This document shows, in pieces, positions 35,650 through 44,210 of a DNA stretch of 64,000 nt (the stretch's first letter is position 1; every line of letters starts with the position of its first letter). Location: NCBI GenBank assembly GCA_041397725.1, contig JAWKVZ010000007.1, forward strand, positions 1-64,000, in the 5' to 3' direction. The DNA is from JAGRKR01 sp041397725 (GTDB lineage Bacteria > Pseudomonadota > Alphaproteobacteria > Rhizobiales > Hyphomicrobiaceae). Made by a program: the position numbers and the translations under genes. The notes under the pieces were generated by a model. It was not told the origin of the DNA and searched no databases. It saw nothing but the letters and a program-made list of their open reading frames with translations.

Positions 35650-36117
35650 CTACCAGGTCGAGAAGGGGCGGCGCGCCAGATCGGCGTTGTAGAAGCGGCG
35701 ATCGGCCGTCACCTCCTCGCCGAGCCAGTTCGGCCGCTCGACCGGCTGGTCGGCATGCGTGAGCTCGACCTCGGCGAGAACCAGACCGGCGTTCTGCCCG
35801 CCAAAGACGTCGATTTCCCACGTCACGTCGCCGGCCGGCACGAAGTGGCGGGTCTTCTCGATGACGACGCCGACGGGCCGCTTGATCAATTCCTCGGCGT
35901 CTGCGAGCGGGATCGCATACTCGTACTCGTGCCGCTCGATGCCGCCGGCGGCAGCCTTGATCGTCAGCGTGGCGTCACGGTCCTCGTCGATGCGGACGCG
36001 AACGGATACGGTGCCCTTCTCGGACAGATAGGCTTGACGCAGGCGCCGCTGACGCACGACGCCCGCCTGCCAGCCGTCCCCCGCAACGCGAAACTTCCGC
36101 TCGATCTCCAACGCCAT
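35650..36117 (-). CDS. CYTH domain (triphosphate tunnel metalloenzyme) protein
   Basis: A 155-residue single CYTH domain. The signature ExExK is at the N terminus (MALEIERKF), followed by arginine- and lysine-rich strands lining the tunnel (SVRVRIDEDRDATLTIKAA) and acidic metal-binding strands (EYEYAIPLADAEEL, EIDVF, LVLAEVELT). Small bacterial CYTH proteins usually hydrolyse inorganic tripolyphosphate or another triphosphate. ATG 36117 fits the family start. It is divergent from ppk2, suggesting a polyphosphate-related role; a 10-bp perfect palindrome lies just upstream. Confidence 0.88.
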   Translation of the reverse strand: MALEIERKFRVAGDGWQAGVVRQRRLRQAYLSEKGTVSVRVRIDEDRDATLTIKAAAGGIERHEYEYAIPLADAEELIKRPVGVVIEKTRHFVPAGDVTWEIDVFGGQNAGLVLAEVELTHADQPVERPNWLGEEVTADRRFYNADLARRPFSTW

Positions 36118-36143
36118 CAAACTCGCTCGGACAGCCCATCCAC

Positions 36144-36164
36144 CGCCCCACGCCGCGTGGGGCG
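36144..36164. repeat. Perfect palindrome upstream of the CYTH gene
   Basis: CGCCCCACGC (36144-36153) and GCGTGGGGCG (36155-36164) are perfect inverted repeats around one base, 27 nt upstream of the CYTH start in the divergent CYTH/ppk2 gap. It could be an operator or a leader hairpin. Confidence 0.5.
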
Positions 36165-36311
36165 CCGGACCATGCTTTTCGTCATAGTGGAACGCCTTGG
36201 GAACGGCAATCCCCGGCGCTGGTGTCGGCAACCATGAACCAACCGCGACACTTCCAGCATATCGCGTTTGTCAAACAGGCCTTGTAGCCTCGCAGTGGGT
36301 CAAAGATTGCC

Positions 36312-37271
36312 ATGCCAACGAGGTTGCAGATGACAAGGAAGCGGTCGCCGAAGAAGGAACCGACAAAGGCGAAGGCGAAGGCGCGAAGCTGGGTCGAGGC
36401 CGAGCTCGAGGACAGCTTCGACGAAGAGCTCGAGATGGAGATCGACGATACGCGGTTCGCCGAAGAGCTCAGGGACATCACGGACAAACAGAGCGCAACG
36501 ATCGAGCGCCGCACCTATTTCCACGAGTTGTTCCGCCTGCAATCCGAACTGGTCAGGATGCAGCACTGGGTCGAGCATACCAAGTACAAGCTCGTCGTGC
36601 TGTTCGAGGGGCGTGACGCGGCTGGCAAGGGCGGCGTCATCAAGCGCATCACACAGCGTCTCAACCCGCGCATCTGCCGCGTCGTCGCCCTGCCGGCTCC
36701 CAACGACCGGGAGAAGTCGCAGTGGTACTTCCAGCGCTACGTGCCACACCTTCCGGCCGGCGGCGAGATCGTCCTGTTCGACCGCTCCTGGTACAACCGC
36801 GCCGGCGTCGAGCGCGTGATGGGCTTCGCCTCGCCGGCGCAGGTCGACGAGTTCTTCCGCGACGTGCCCGACTTCGAGCGCATGCTCACACGCTCCGGGA
36901 TCAAGCTGGTCAAGTACTGGTTCTCGATCACCGACCAGGAGCAGCAGCTCCGCTTCCTGATGCGCATCCACGATCCCATGAAGCAGTGGAAGCTGTCGCC
37001 GATGGACCTGCAATCGCGGGTCCGCTGGGAGCAATACACCAAGGCCAAGGAGGAAATGCTGGAGCGCACCAATATTCCCGAAGCGCCATGGTGGATCGTG
37101 GAAGGCAACGACAAGAAGCAGGCCCGCCTCAACTGCATTCACCACCTCCTGCAACAGGTGCCCTATACGGACGTGCCGCACGGGTCGATCAAGCTGCCCG
37201 AACGGGTTTTCAATCCGGACTATGAGCGCAAGGTCCTGCCGGACAACCTTTACGTGCCGCGGATCTATTGA
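36312..37271 (+). CDS. ppk2: Polyphosphate kinase 2
   Basis: A 319-residue PPK2, which transfers phosphate between polyphosphate and nucleoside (di)phosphates. The P loop is FEGRDAAGKGGVIKRI (about residues 98-113), the Walker B/lid region is VLFDRSWYNRAGVERVMGF, and the family stretch KYWFSITDQEQQLRFLMRIHDP is present. A charged Lys/Glu-rich N terminus of about 60 residues precedes the kinase domain. It is a one-domain enzyme, but its class (ADP, AMP or both) cannot be decided by eye. A 9-bp hairpin follows the gene. Confidence 0.95.
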   Translation: MPTRLQMTRKRSPKKEPTKAKAKARSWVEAELEDSFDEELEMEIDDTRFAEELRDITDKQSATIERRTYFHELFRLQSELVRMQHWVEHTKYKLVVLFEGRDAAGKGGVIKRITQRLNPRICRVVALPAPNDREKSQWYFQRYVPHLPAGGEIVLFDRSWYNRAGVERVMGFASPAQVDEFFRDVPDFERMLTRSGIKLVKYWFSITDQEQQLRFLMRIHDPMKQWKLSPMDLQSRVRWEQYTKAKEEMLERTNIPEAPWWIVEGNDKKQARLNCIHHLLQQVPYTDVPHGSIKLPERVFNPDYERKVLPDNLYVPRIY

Positions 37272-37327
37272 GCGCTTGGGCGGCCCGACGTGTGGGTTCG
37301 TGCGGTGCTGCGCCGGCAAAGCGTGAC

Positions 37328-37355
37328 GCAGGTGCCACACTACGTCGGCACCTGC
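37328..37355. terminator. Hairpin after ppk2
   Basis: GCAGGTGCC (37328-37336) and GGCACCTGC (37347-37355) make a 9-bp stem around a 10-nt loop, 56 nt after the ppk2 stop. No T tract follows, so function as a terminator is uncertain. Confidence 0.4.
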
Positions 37356-37456
37356 CCCGGGCGGCGTCCGCCACGGTCCGCCTTGCTCGCCATCCCGCCT
37401 GCAAGGCGATAGGGTTCGCCAGCGGTGCGTGAGGAACCCTGGATCGAGGCTTGGTA

Positions 37457-39259
37457 ATGTCGCGTTTGGCACAGGACCGCAAAGAGCTCGCGGTGAGCTA
37501 CGACGCAATCGTCGTCGGGTCCGGTTATGGCGGCGGGGTCGCGGCGTCCAGGCTGGCGCGCATGGGTCTCGGTGTGGCCGTCCTCGAGCGCGGGCGCGAG
37601 TGGGTGCCCGGCGAGTTCCCCTCCCGGCTCTCCACTGCCAGCCGCGAGATGCAGATGACCGGAGCCAGGTTTCGCCGGGGCGCTCCGGATGCGCTCTTCG
37701 ATCTCAGGCTGGGCGAGGACGTTCACGTGCTCGTCGGCTGCGGCCTCGGCGGCACCTCGCTGATCAACGCCAACGTCTGCCTGGCCCCCGACGAGAGGGT
37801 GTTCGACGGCGAGGAATGGCCGAGCGCCTTTCGCCAGGACAGCGCCGTCATGAACGGCTACGGGCGCGCCCGCGAAATGCTGCGCCCGACCTGCCTGCCC
37901 GAAACTGAGAGACCTCGCAAGCTGCAAGCCCTCGCGAAAGCCGCCGAGGTGCTTGATCGCACCTGCGCCCGCGTGCCCCTGCATATCGCCTTCGAGCCGC
38001 AGGCGACGGTCGGCGGCATCGAGCAGCCCGCCTGCACCTTGTGCGGCGATTGCATGAGCGGCTGCAACGTCGGCGCCAAGACGACGGTGCATTCCACCTA
38101 TCTCGCCGACGCGGTCAATCACGGTGCCTCGCTCTTCACCGGCTTCACGGTCCGTTATGTCGAGAAGGCGCCCGGCGGCGGCTGGCGGGTGGTCTTCCGC
38201 ACCCACGAACCCGAAGACGCTGCGATGCCGGCGCGCGCCGCCACGGCAAAATACGTCGTGCTGGCCGCTGGCACGCTCGGCACCGCGGAGATCCTGTTGC
38301 GCTCGCGCGAGCGCGGCCTTGCGCTCTCCGACCGGCTGGGCAAGCGCTTCTCCACCAATGCCGACGCCATTGCCTTCGGCTACAACAACGATGTCGCGAT
38401 CAATGCCGTCGGCGTCGGCTATCCGCCGCGCGCCAAGGTTCCGGACGTCGGGCCGGGCGTTGCCGGCTACATCGACCTGCGCAAGCGCAAGAACGTCCGA
38501 GATGGCCTCGTGGTGGTGGAGGCCGCGGTACAGAGCGCCATGGCGCCGCTCCTGCCGGTGATCCTGTCGAGCAGCGCCATGCTCGGCACGGACACGGACA
38601 AGGGACTGGCCGATGGCCTCGACGAGAAGGGGCGGGCATTGCAGAGCCTGCTGCGCGGCGCCTATGCCGGCGCCGTCCACGCCACCCAGGTCTTCCTGGC
38701 CGTGGGCCACGACGACGCCGCGGGCGAGTTGACGCTCGAACGCGACCGCATCAAGGTCTCCTGGCCGGGCGCAGCGCGCCAGCCGGTCTTCGCCGAGATC
38801 GAGAAGGTGCTGAAGGCCGCCGTCGCCGCCACCGGCGGCACCTATATCCCCAATCCCGTCACGCACCGCCTGCTCGGCGGCAACCTGCTGACCGTGCACC
38901 CGCTCGGCGGCGCGGCGATGGGAGAGGACGCCTCGACGGGCGTGGTCGATCACAAGGGGCGCGTCTTCGACACTGCCGCAGGCCACGGAGCGACTGCCGT
39001 CCACGATGGACTCTACGTCACCGACGGCGCCGCGCTGCCCGGCTCGGTCGGCGTGCACCCGCTCCTCACGATCACCGCCATCGCGGAACGCGCCATGATC
39101 CATTTCGCCCGAGACCATGGCTTCGAGCTGCCACTGGCGGTCAAGGTGGGCCTGGCGACACGGGATCTGCGAACGGACGCGATCCGGGCCGTGCGCTATC
39201 GGCGCGGCGGGTTGGCGAAACGAGTGGGGGATGGGCTCAAGGGGCTCACCAAGAGCTGA
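37457..39259 (+). CDS. GMC oxidoreductase with four-cysteine ferredoxin-like motif
   Basis: A 600-residue FAD enzyme of the glucose-methanol-choline family, closest in look to cholesterol-oxidase-type members. The FAD loop is DAIVVGSGYGGGVAASRLARMG (about 15-36), followed by GCGLGGTSLINANV, and the C-terminal signature HPLGGAAMGEDAS with GLYVTDGAALPGSVGVHPLLTITA. An insertion carries CTLCGDCMSGCNVGAK (C193, C196, C199, C203), the spacing of a [4Fe-4S] ferredoxin site. ATG 37457 is supported by GAGG; TTG 37451 is less likely. There is no signal peptide. It lies 18 nt upstream of a longer fused paralogue, so the two probably act together on a lipid or sterol-like alcohol (inference). Confidence 0.87.
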   Translation: MSRLAQDRKELAVSYDAIVVGSGYGGGVAASRLARMGLGVAVLERGREWVPGEFPSRLSTASREMQMTGARFRRGAPDALFDLRLGEDVHVLVGCGLGGTSLINANVCLAPDERVFDGEEWPSAFRQDSAVMNGYGRAREMLRPTCLPETERPRKLQALAKAAEVLDRTCARVPLHIAFEPQATVGGIEQPACTLCGDCMSGCNVGAKTTVHSTYLADAVNHGASLFTGFTVRYVEKAPGGGWRVVFRTHEPEDAAMPARAATAKYVVLAAGTLGTAEILLRSRERGLALSDRLGKRFSTNADAIAFGYNNDVAINAVGVGYPPRAKVPDVGPGVAGYIDLRKRKNVRDGLVVVEAAVQSAMAPLLPVILSSSAMLGTDTDKGLADGLDEKGRALQSLLRGAYAGAVHATQVFLAVGHDDAAGELTLERDRIKVSWPGAARQPVFAEIEKVLKAAVAATGGTYIPNPVTHRLLGGNLLTVHPLGGAAMGEDASTGVVDHKGRVFDTAAGHGATAVHDGLYVTDGAALPGSVGVHPLLTITAIAERAMIHFARDHGFELPLAVKVGLATRDLRTDAIRAVRYRRGGLAKRVGDGLKGLTKS

Positions 39260-39277
39260 CCTTCGGGAGGGGGTGGG

Positions 39278-42200
39278 ATGCGCCGACTGGGGAGCGAACT
39301 TTCCGCGCTCGTGCCGCACTACGACGCCATCGTCGTCGGCTCGGGCTACGGCGGCGGCGTGTCGGCCTCCCGACTGGCCCGCATGGGGCTGCGCGTCGCG
39401 GTGCTCGAGCGTGGCCGCGAATTCCTGCTCGGCGAGTTTCCCGACACGCTGCTCGAGGCGCAGCGCGAATTCCATGTCAGCGACCACGTGCGCGGCCGCG
39501 AATTCGACTTCGGCCCGAAGGCCGGGCTGTTCGACCTTCGGCTGGGCCGCGACATGCACGTCCTCGTCGGCTGCGGCCTCGGCGGCACGTCTCTGATCAA
39601 CGCCAACGTCTCGCTGCCGCCCGACCCACGCGTCTGGGAGGACCCGGCCTGGCCGAACGAGCTTCTCCACGACGGAGATCTGGCCAAGGGCTTCCGGCGC
39701 GCCGAGCGCATGCTGCGGCCGGTGCCCTATCCGAACACGGTCCGCCTGGACAAGCTCTCCGCCCTCGGCACCGCGGCCAAGGCGCTCGAAAGTCAGGCGG
39801 TCTGTCCGCCGATCGCCGTCGCCTTCGAGCGCAAGGCTAATCATGCCGGCGTCGTGCAACCGGCCTGCACCCTGTGCGGCGACTGCTGCTCGGGCTGCAA
39901 CGTCGGCGCCAAGAGCACGGTGCAGATGACCTACCTGCCCGATGCCGTGAACCATGGCGCCCAGATCTTCACCGAAGTGGACGTGCGTCATGTCCGCAAG
40001 GAGCCGGGCGGCTGGCGCGTCTTCTTCCGGCGCACGGGCAACGAGCGCCCCGGCTTCGACGTTCCGGAGCAGACCGTTTCGGCGGGCATCGTCGTGCTGG
40101 CAGCGGGCAGCCTCGGCTCCACCGAGATCCTGCTGCGCTCCCGTGACAACGGGCTGCCCGTTTCCGAGCGCCTCGGCACGCAATTCACGGGCAACGGCGA
40201 CGTGCTGGCGTTCGCCTACAACAACGACGTCGAGATCAACGCTGTCGGCATCGGCACGCAACCCAAGCCGAGCTGGATTCCGCCGGGCCCCTGCATCGCC
40301 GGACTCATCGACCTCAGGGATACGAGCCGCCTCGAGGACGGCTTCGTCATCGAGGAGGGCGTGCTGCCCTCCGGGCTGGCGCCCCTGCTGCCGCACCTCT
40401 TCGCCGACGGCGCGGCGGCCACTGGCATCGACACCGACACCGGAGTGGAAGACGCCGCCGCGGAGGCCAAGCGCCGTCTCGAAAGCCGCCTGCTCGGCGC
40501 GTATCACGGCGCCATGCGCAACACGCAGACGTTCCTGGTGATGGCCCACGACGACGCCGGCGGCACCATGCGCCTCGTCGACGACGGCATCGAGGTGCAC
40601 TGGCCCGGCGTCTCGAAGCAGCGCATCTTCGAGACGATCGGCACCGCGCTCTACAAGGCGACAGCGGCGACCGGCGGCACCTATGTGCGCAACCCCCTCC
40701 AGTCGCCGCTGTTCGGCAGCAACCTCATCACCGTGCACCCGCTCGGTGGCTGCCCGATGGGCCAGGACGCCAGCCGCGGCGTCGTCAACCATGGTTGCGA
40801 GGTCTTCGACGCGACGCCCGGCGCCAGCGGCGACGCCGTGCACGAGGGCCTCTACGTCTGCGACGGCGCGGTCATGCCACGCTCGCTCGGCGTCAATCCA
40901 CTGCTGACCATTTCCGCGGTGTCGGAGCGGGCCATGATCAAGCTCGCCGCCAAGCTCGGGCGCGAGCTCGACGACAAGCCGAAATCCGATGCTCCCGAGA
41001 TCGTCGCCGGCCCCATACCGGCGAGCGACCGCCGCCCCGTCGGCGTCGAGTTCACCGAGCGCATGTCGGGATACATCTCGCGCGCCGTGCATACCGACTA
41101 CGACCACGCCGCCCAGCAGGGACGCCAGGCCGCGCAAGCCTTCTCCTTCACGGTGACCATCCGCATCGACGACATCGAGCGTTTCGAATCTGACCCCGCC
41201 CATACTGGCGAGCTCATCGGCACGGCGGAGTGCGGCATCCTCTCGAACGAGCCGCTCGACATCTCCGCAGGCCAGTTCAACCTCATGCGTCCCGACCCTG
41301 CGGCGGTCGAGACGCGCCGGTTCGACTACCGCATGACGCTGACCGACAAGGCGGGGCAGTCATACCTGCTGCACGGCTTCAAGCTCGTGCGCGCCGACCG
41401 GCCGCTCGACCTGTGGAAGGACACCACAACGCTTTTCGTCGACATCTTCAAGTTCCCCTCCGAAGACGGTGATACGCCGCTCGCCCGAGGCGAGCTGACG
41501 ATCGCCACTGCCGACTTCGCGCGGCAGATGACGACGCTGAGAGGCACGGGCGGGCGTGATGCCGTGGCGCGCCTTGCTGGAGTCAGGCGGTTCGGTCTGC
41601 TCTTCGCCGGCACCCTGTTCGATGTCTACGGCGGCATCTTCCGGCCGCTCGAGCGCCACGACCCCGGCATCGTCCGCAAGAAGCGCGATCTGGCCGTCAG
41701 CGCGCCCGAGGTGCACAACTTCGCCGCGGCCGACGGGCTGACCCTGCGGCTCACGCGCTACCGTGGCGGGGACAAGGGTCCGCTGCTGTTCACGCACGGG
41801 CTCGGCGTCTCCAGCCGGATCTTTTCCATCGACACGATCGAGACCAATCTGCTCGAGTACATGCACAACGCCGGCTACGACTGCTGGCTGCTCGATTACC
41901 GCGCCAGCATCGACCTGCCCTATGCCACCCAGGGCTGGACCGCCGACGAGGTCGCGCAGTTCGACTACGCACCTGCCATCACGCTCATCCGCGATCAGAC
42001 GGGGCGCTCCAGCGTGCAGGTCATCGCACACTGCTACGGCGCCACGACCTTTACGATGGCCATGCTGTCCGGCCTGCGAGGCGTGCGCTCGGCCGTGATC
42101 TCGCAGATCTCGACCGATGTGATCGTTCCCTTCTACCCGCAACGCCTGCTCGCCTATCTGCGGCTCCCGAGCCTGCTCGAAAAGTTCGGCGTAACAGCCG

Positions 42201-42736
42201 TCAATGCGCGTGCGACGCGCGCCGACAGCATCTGGGGCCGCATGCTCGACGGGCTCATCCGCATCGCCGTGCCCTTCCAGCGGGGCGAGCGCTCGCGCAG
42301 CGCCACGTCCAATCGCATCACCGCGCTCTATGGACAGCTCTACAAATCGGCCCAACTCAACGAGGCCACGTTCGAGCACGGTCTGCCGGAGATGTTCGGA
42401 GAGGCCAACATCGCCGCCTTCAAGCAGCTGGCCCGCATCGCGCGCTGCAAGCACCTCGTCGACGCCGACGGCCACAACGCCTACCTGGAGAACGACGACG
42501 TCTCGGGCCTTGCCGCCATCCCGATCTGCTTCATCCATGGTCAGGAGAACGCCTGCTTCCGGCCGGAAAGCACGGAGCTGACGCTCAAGCGCCTCCAGGC
42601 CGCCGCGCCGTCACAGCCGTTCACGCGCCACGTCATCCCGGGCTACGGCCACATCGACTGCATCTTCGGAAAGAACGCCGCCCGGGATGTCTACCCGCAC
42701 ATCCTCGCGCATCTGGAGAAGTCGGCGGACGGCTGA
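39278..42736 (+). CDS. GMC oxidoreductase - middle domain - alpha/beta hydrolase fusion
   Basis: A 1152-residue multidomain protein. Residues 1-565 are a GMC oxidoreductase paralogous to the previous gene: DAIVVGSGYGGGVSASRLARMG, the cysteine motif CTLCGDCCSGCNVGAK (C197, C200, C203, C207) and HPLGGCPMGQDAS. Residues about 590-800 form an unassigned beta-rich middle region. Residues about 825-1150 are an alpha/beta hydrolase, with LLFTHGLGVSSRIF (oxyanion loop) and the nucleophile elbow IAHCYGATTF. Cysteine (C919) replaces the usual serine, and a histidine follows in GYGHIDC (H1125). Cysteine nucleophiles occur in PHA synthases and dienelactone hydrolases. The pair may oxidise an alcohol and process the resulting lactone or ester (inference). 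Confidence 0.85.
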   Translation: MRRLGSELSALVPHYDAIVVGSGYGGGVSASRLARMGLRVAVLERGREFLLGEFPDTLLEAQREFHVSDHVRGREFDFGPKAGLFDLRLGRDMHVLVGCGLGGTSLINANVSLPPDPRVWEDPAWPNELLHDGDLAKGFRRAERMLRPVPYPNTVRLDKLSALGTAAKALESQAVCPPIAVAFERKANHAGVVQPACTLCGDCCSGCNVGAKSTVQMTYLPDAVNHGAQIFTEVDVRHVRKEPGGWRVFFRRTGNERPGFDVPEQTVSAGIVVLAAGSLGSTEILLRSRDNGLPVSERLGTQFTGNGDVLAFAYNNDVEINAVGIGTQPKPSWIPPGPCIAGLIDLRDTSRLEDGFVIEEGVLPSGLAPLLPHLFADGAAATGIDTDTGVEDAAAEAKRRLESRLLGAYHGAMRNTQTFLVMAHDDAGGTMRLVDDGIEVHWPGVSKQRIFETIGTALYKATAATGGTYVRNPLQSPLFGSNLITVHPLGGCPMGQDASRGVVNHGCEVFDATPGASGDAVHEGLYVCDGAVMPRSLGVNPLLTISAVSERAMIKLAAKLGRELDDKPKSDAPEIVAGPIPASDRRPVGVEFTERMSGYISRAVHTDYDHAAQQGRQAAQAFSFTVTIRIDDIERFESDPAHTGELIGTAECGILSNEPLDISAGQFNLMRPDPAAVETRRFDYRMTLTDKAGQSYLLHGFKLVRADRPLDLWKDTTTLFVDIFKFPSEDGDTPLARGELTIATADFARQMTTLRGTGGRDAVARLAGVRRFGLLFAGTLFDVYGGIFRPLERHDPGIVRKKRDLAVSAPEVHNFAAADGLTLRLTRYRGGDKGPLLFTHGLGVSSRIFSIDTIETNLLEYMHNAGYDCWLLDYRASIDLPYATQGWTADEVAQFDYAPAITLIRDQTGRSSVQVIAHCYGATTFTMAMLSGLRGVRSAVISQISTDVIVPFYPQRLLAYLRLPSLLEKFGVTAVNARATRADSIWGRMLDGLIRIAVPFQRGERSRSATSNRITALYGQLYKSAQLNEATFEHGLPEMFGEANIAAFKQLARIARCKHLVDADGHNAYLENDDVSGLAAIPICFIHGQENACFRPESTELTLKRLQAAAPSQPFTRHVIPGYGHIDCIFGKNAARDVYPHILAHLEKSADG

Positions 42737-42767
42737 GCCGTCGCGCGCGCGCCGCACGTCCGGCAGG

Positions 42768-43541
42768 TCACAGGATGCGGCCGAAGAAAGCGCCGCCGAT
42801 GCGGACGACCGCATCGACACCGAGCGGCCCCTTCACCACGGCCGGGTCGGCCACGATGTCGTAGCTCGCTTCGAGGCTCTTCACGAGCAGCCAGTGGAAC
42901 GTGTCGCCGGTTTCCTCGTTGGTCAGCACCCGGTGCGCGACGACGCGCCCGGTCAGTAGGGCCATCGAGGAGGGAGCGCTGGCCTCATCGCCGTCGCTCG
43001 CGCCCTCGGCCGCTGCGAACAGCCCGATAGGGATGAAGGCCTCTGGCGCCAGCGTCGCCTGATCCTCGCTGTCGTTGCTCGCGAGATAGGCCGCCTCGTT
43101 CGGCCAGGCCTGGAGCTCCTGAGCGAAGCCGGTCAGGCGCACGTCGACCTTCAAAGGGAATGTCCCGGCATCCACCGCTGCAAAATCGACGGCATCGAAC
43201 ACCAGCGGATAGGCGCCGCTGCCCTCCGCATCCGGCGCCACCCAGGCATAGAAGGCCCCTTCGAAAGCGTTGTCCTCCGGGCGACGGAGCGCTGTGGTCA
43301 GGGCGACCTGCACCGTGCTCTCGCCCTCGTAGAACGGGGTCAGTCCCATGATCTCGGAGCTGTCGCCCTGGCGCGCCAGATGGAACCAGATCTCGGCACC
43401 GCTGGCCGAACGCCAGATGCCGTAGTCACCGGCCGGCGTGGTGAGCGTCTCGACCGCCTGCGTGGCCAGCTTGACCATCGCATCGACGAAGCTTTCGTTG
43501 TCGGCGAACGAAAAGCCGATGCAGGAGAGATTGCTGGCCAT
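42768..43541 (-). CDS. Unrecognised 257-residue protein downstream of ComDE-like genes
   Basis: I do not recognise a family. The protein is acidic and cytoplasmic-looking, without signal peptide or membrane span. It opens MASNLSCIGFSFADNESFV and contains a segment with aromatic residues (GIWRSASGAEIWFHL). Later parts look beta-rich, with an Ala/Ser/Glu-rich linker near residues 180-195. It follows the ComE-like gene by 57 nt on the same strand and is probably in that operon, which is the only hint of function. Codon use looks like its neighbours. Confidence 0.65.
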   Translation of the reverse strand: MASNLSCIGFSFADNESFVDAMVKLATQAVETLTTPAGDYGIWRSASGAEIWFHLARQGDSSEIMGLTPFYEGESTVQVALTTALRRPEDNAFEGAFYAWVAPDAEGSGAYPLVFDAVDFAAVDAGTFPLKVDVRLTGFAQELQAWPNEAAYLASNDSEDQATLAPEAFIPIGLFAAAEGASDGDEASAPSSMALLTGRVVAHRVLTNEETGDTFHWLLVKSLEASYDIVADPAVVKGPLGVDAVVRIGGAFFGRIL

Positions 43542-43598
43542 GGCTCTGGTCTCCTGCTGCCTGTGCTTACGATGGTATCAGGCGCAACGGCGACAGCC

Positions 43599-44201
43599 TC
43601 AGGGCTTGGCGACGCCGAGGGCTATCCTGAAGCGCCGTGCGATGGCGCCGCCGTCTTTCTCCGGCAGGCACCAGGGATCTTCGGTGATGGCGATCTTGGC
43701 GATCGCCAGCGACGGTCCCGGCGTCTCGAACAACAGCTCGGCGAGCGCGCCGAGCTGGCCCGTCTCAGTCACCTGCATCGTGCGCTCGATGCCGAAGCCG
43801 CGAGCGACGGCGGTAATGTCGGTCCGGTTGCCGGTCAAGCCGCGCTGGCGCCCGGTCTCGGCGAAGCTCTCGTTGTCGAGCACGAGGACGGCGAGATTGG
43901 CCGGCTGCTGGTCGGCCACGACGGCGAGAGAGCCGATGCCCATCATGAGCTCGCCGTCGCCTGTCAGACACAGAACGCGGCGGTCCGGCCGGGCGAGCGC
44001 GATGCCGAGGGCGGTCGTCAGGGCCAATCCCATGCCGCCCCAGGAATAGAGGTACTCCGGGCTGTCGCCGGCAGCGCTGCAATCCCAGGTCGGGCTGCCG
44101 AGGCCGGGCACCACCAGAGTATTGCCGCGGCGGGCGAGAAGTTCGGCGACGAACGGCCGTCGCTCGATCTTGTTGGGGCGGGCTGCGGGTTTCTTGCTCA
44201 T
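43599..44201 (-). CDS. Sulfopyruvate decarboxylase-like beta (ComE-type, ThDP-binding) subunit
   Basis: A 200-residue thiamine-diphosphate-binding subunit. The ThDP motif starts with GDGELMMGIGSL and ends about 25 residues later with VLVLDNESF, binding Mg2+ and the diphosphate. Upstream YLYSWGGMGLALTTALGIALARPDRRVL is typical. This matches ComE of sulfopyruvate decarboxylase and the C-terminal part of phosphonopyruvate decarboxylase, which decarboxylate 3-sulfo- or phosphonopyruvate to the aldehyde. It follows the alpha subunit by 9 nt. The decarboxylated substrate cannot be read from sequence. Confidence 0.83.
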   Translation of the reverse strand: MSKKPAARPNKIERRPFVAELLARRGNTLVVPGLGSPTWDCSAAGDSPEYLYSWGGMGLALTTALGIALARPDRRVLCLTGDGELMMGIGSLAVVADQQPANLAVLVLDNESFAETGRQRGLTGNRTDITAVARGFGIERTMQVTETGQLGALAELLFETPGPSLAIAKIAITEDPWCLPEKDGGAIARRFRIALGVAKP

Positions 44202-44210
44202 GCTCGTCCC

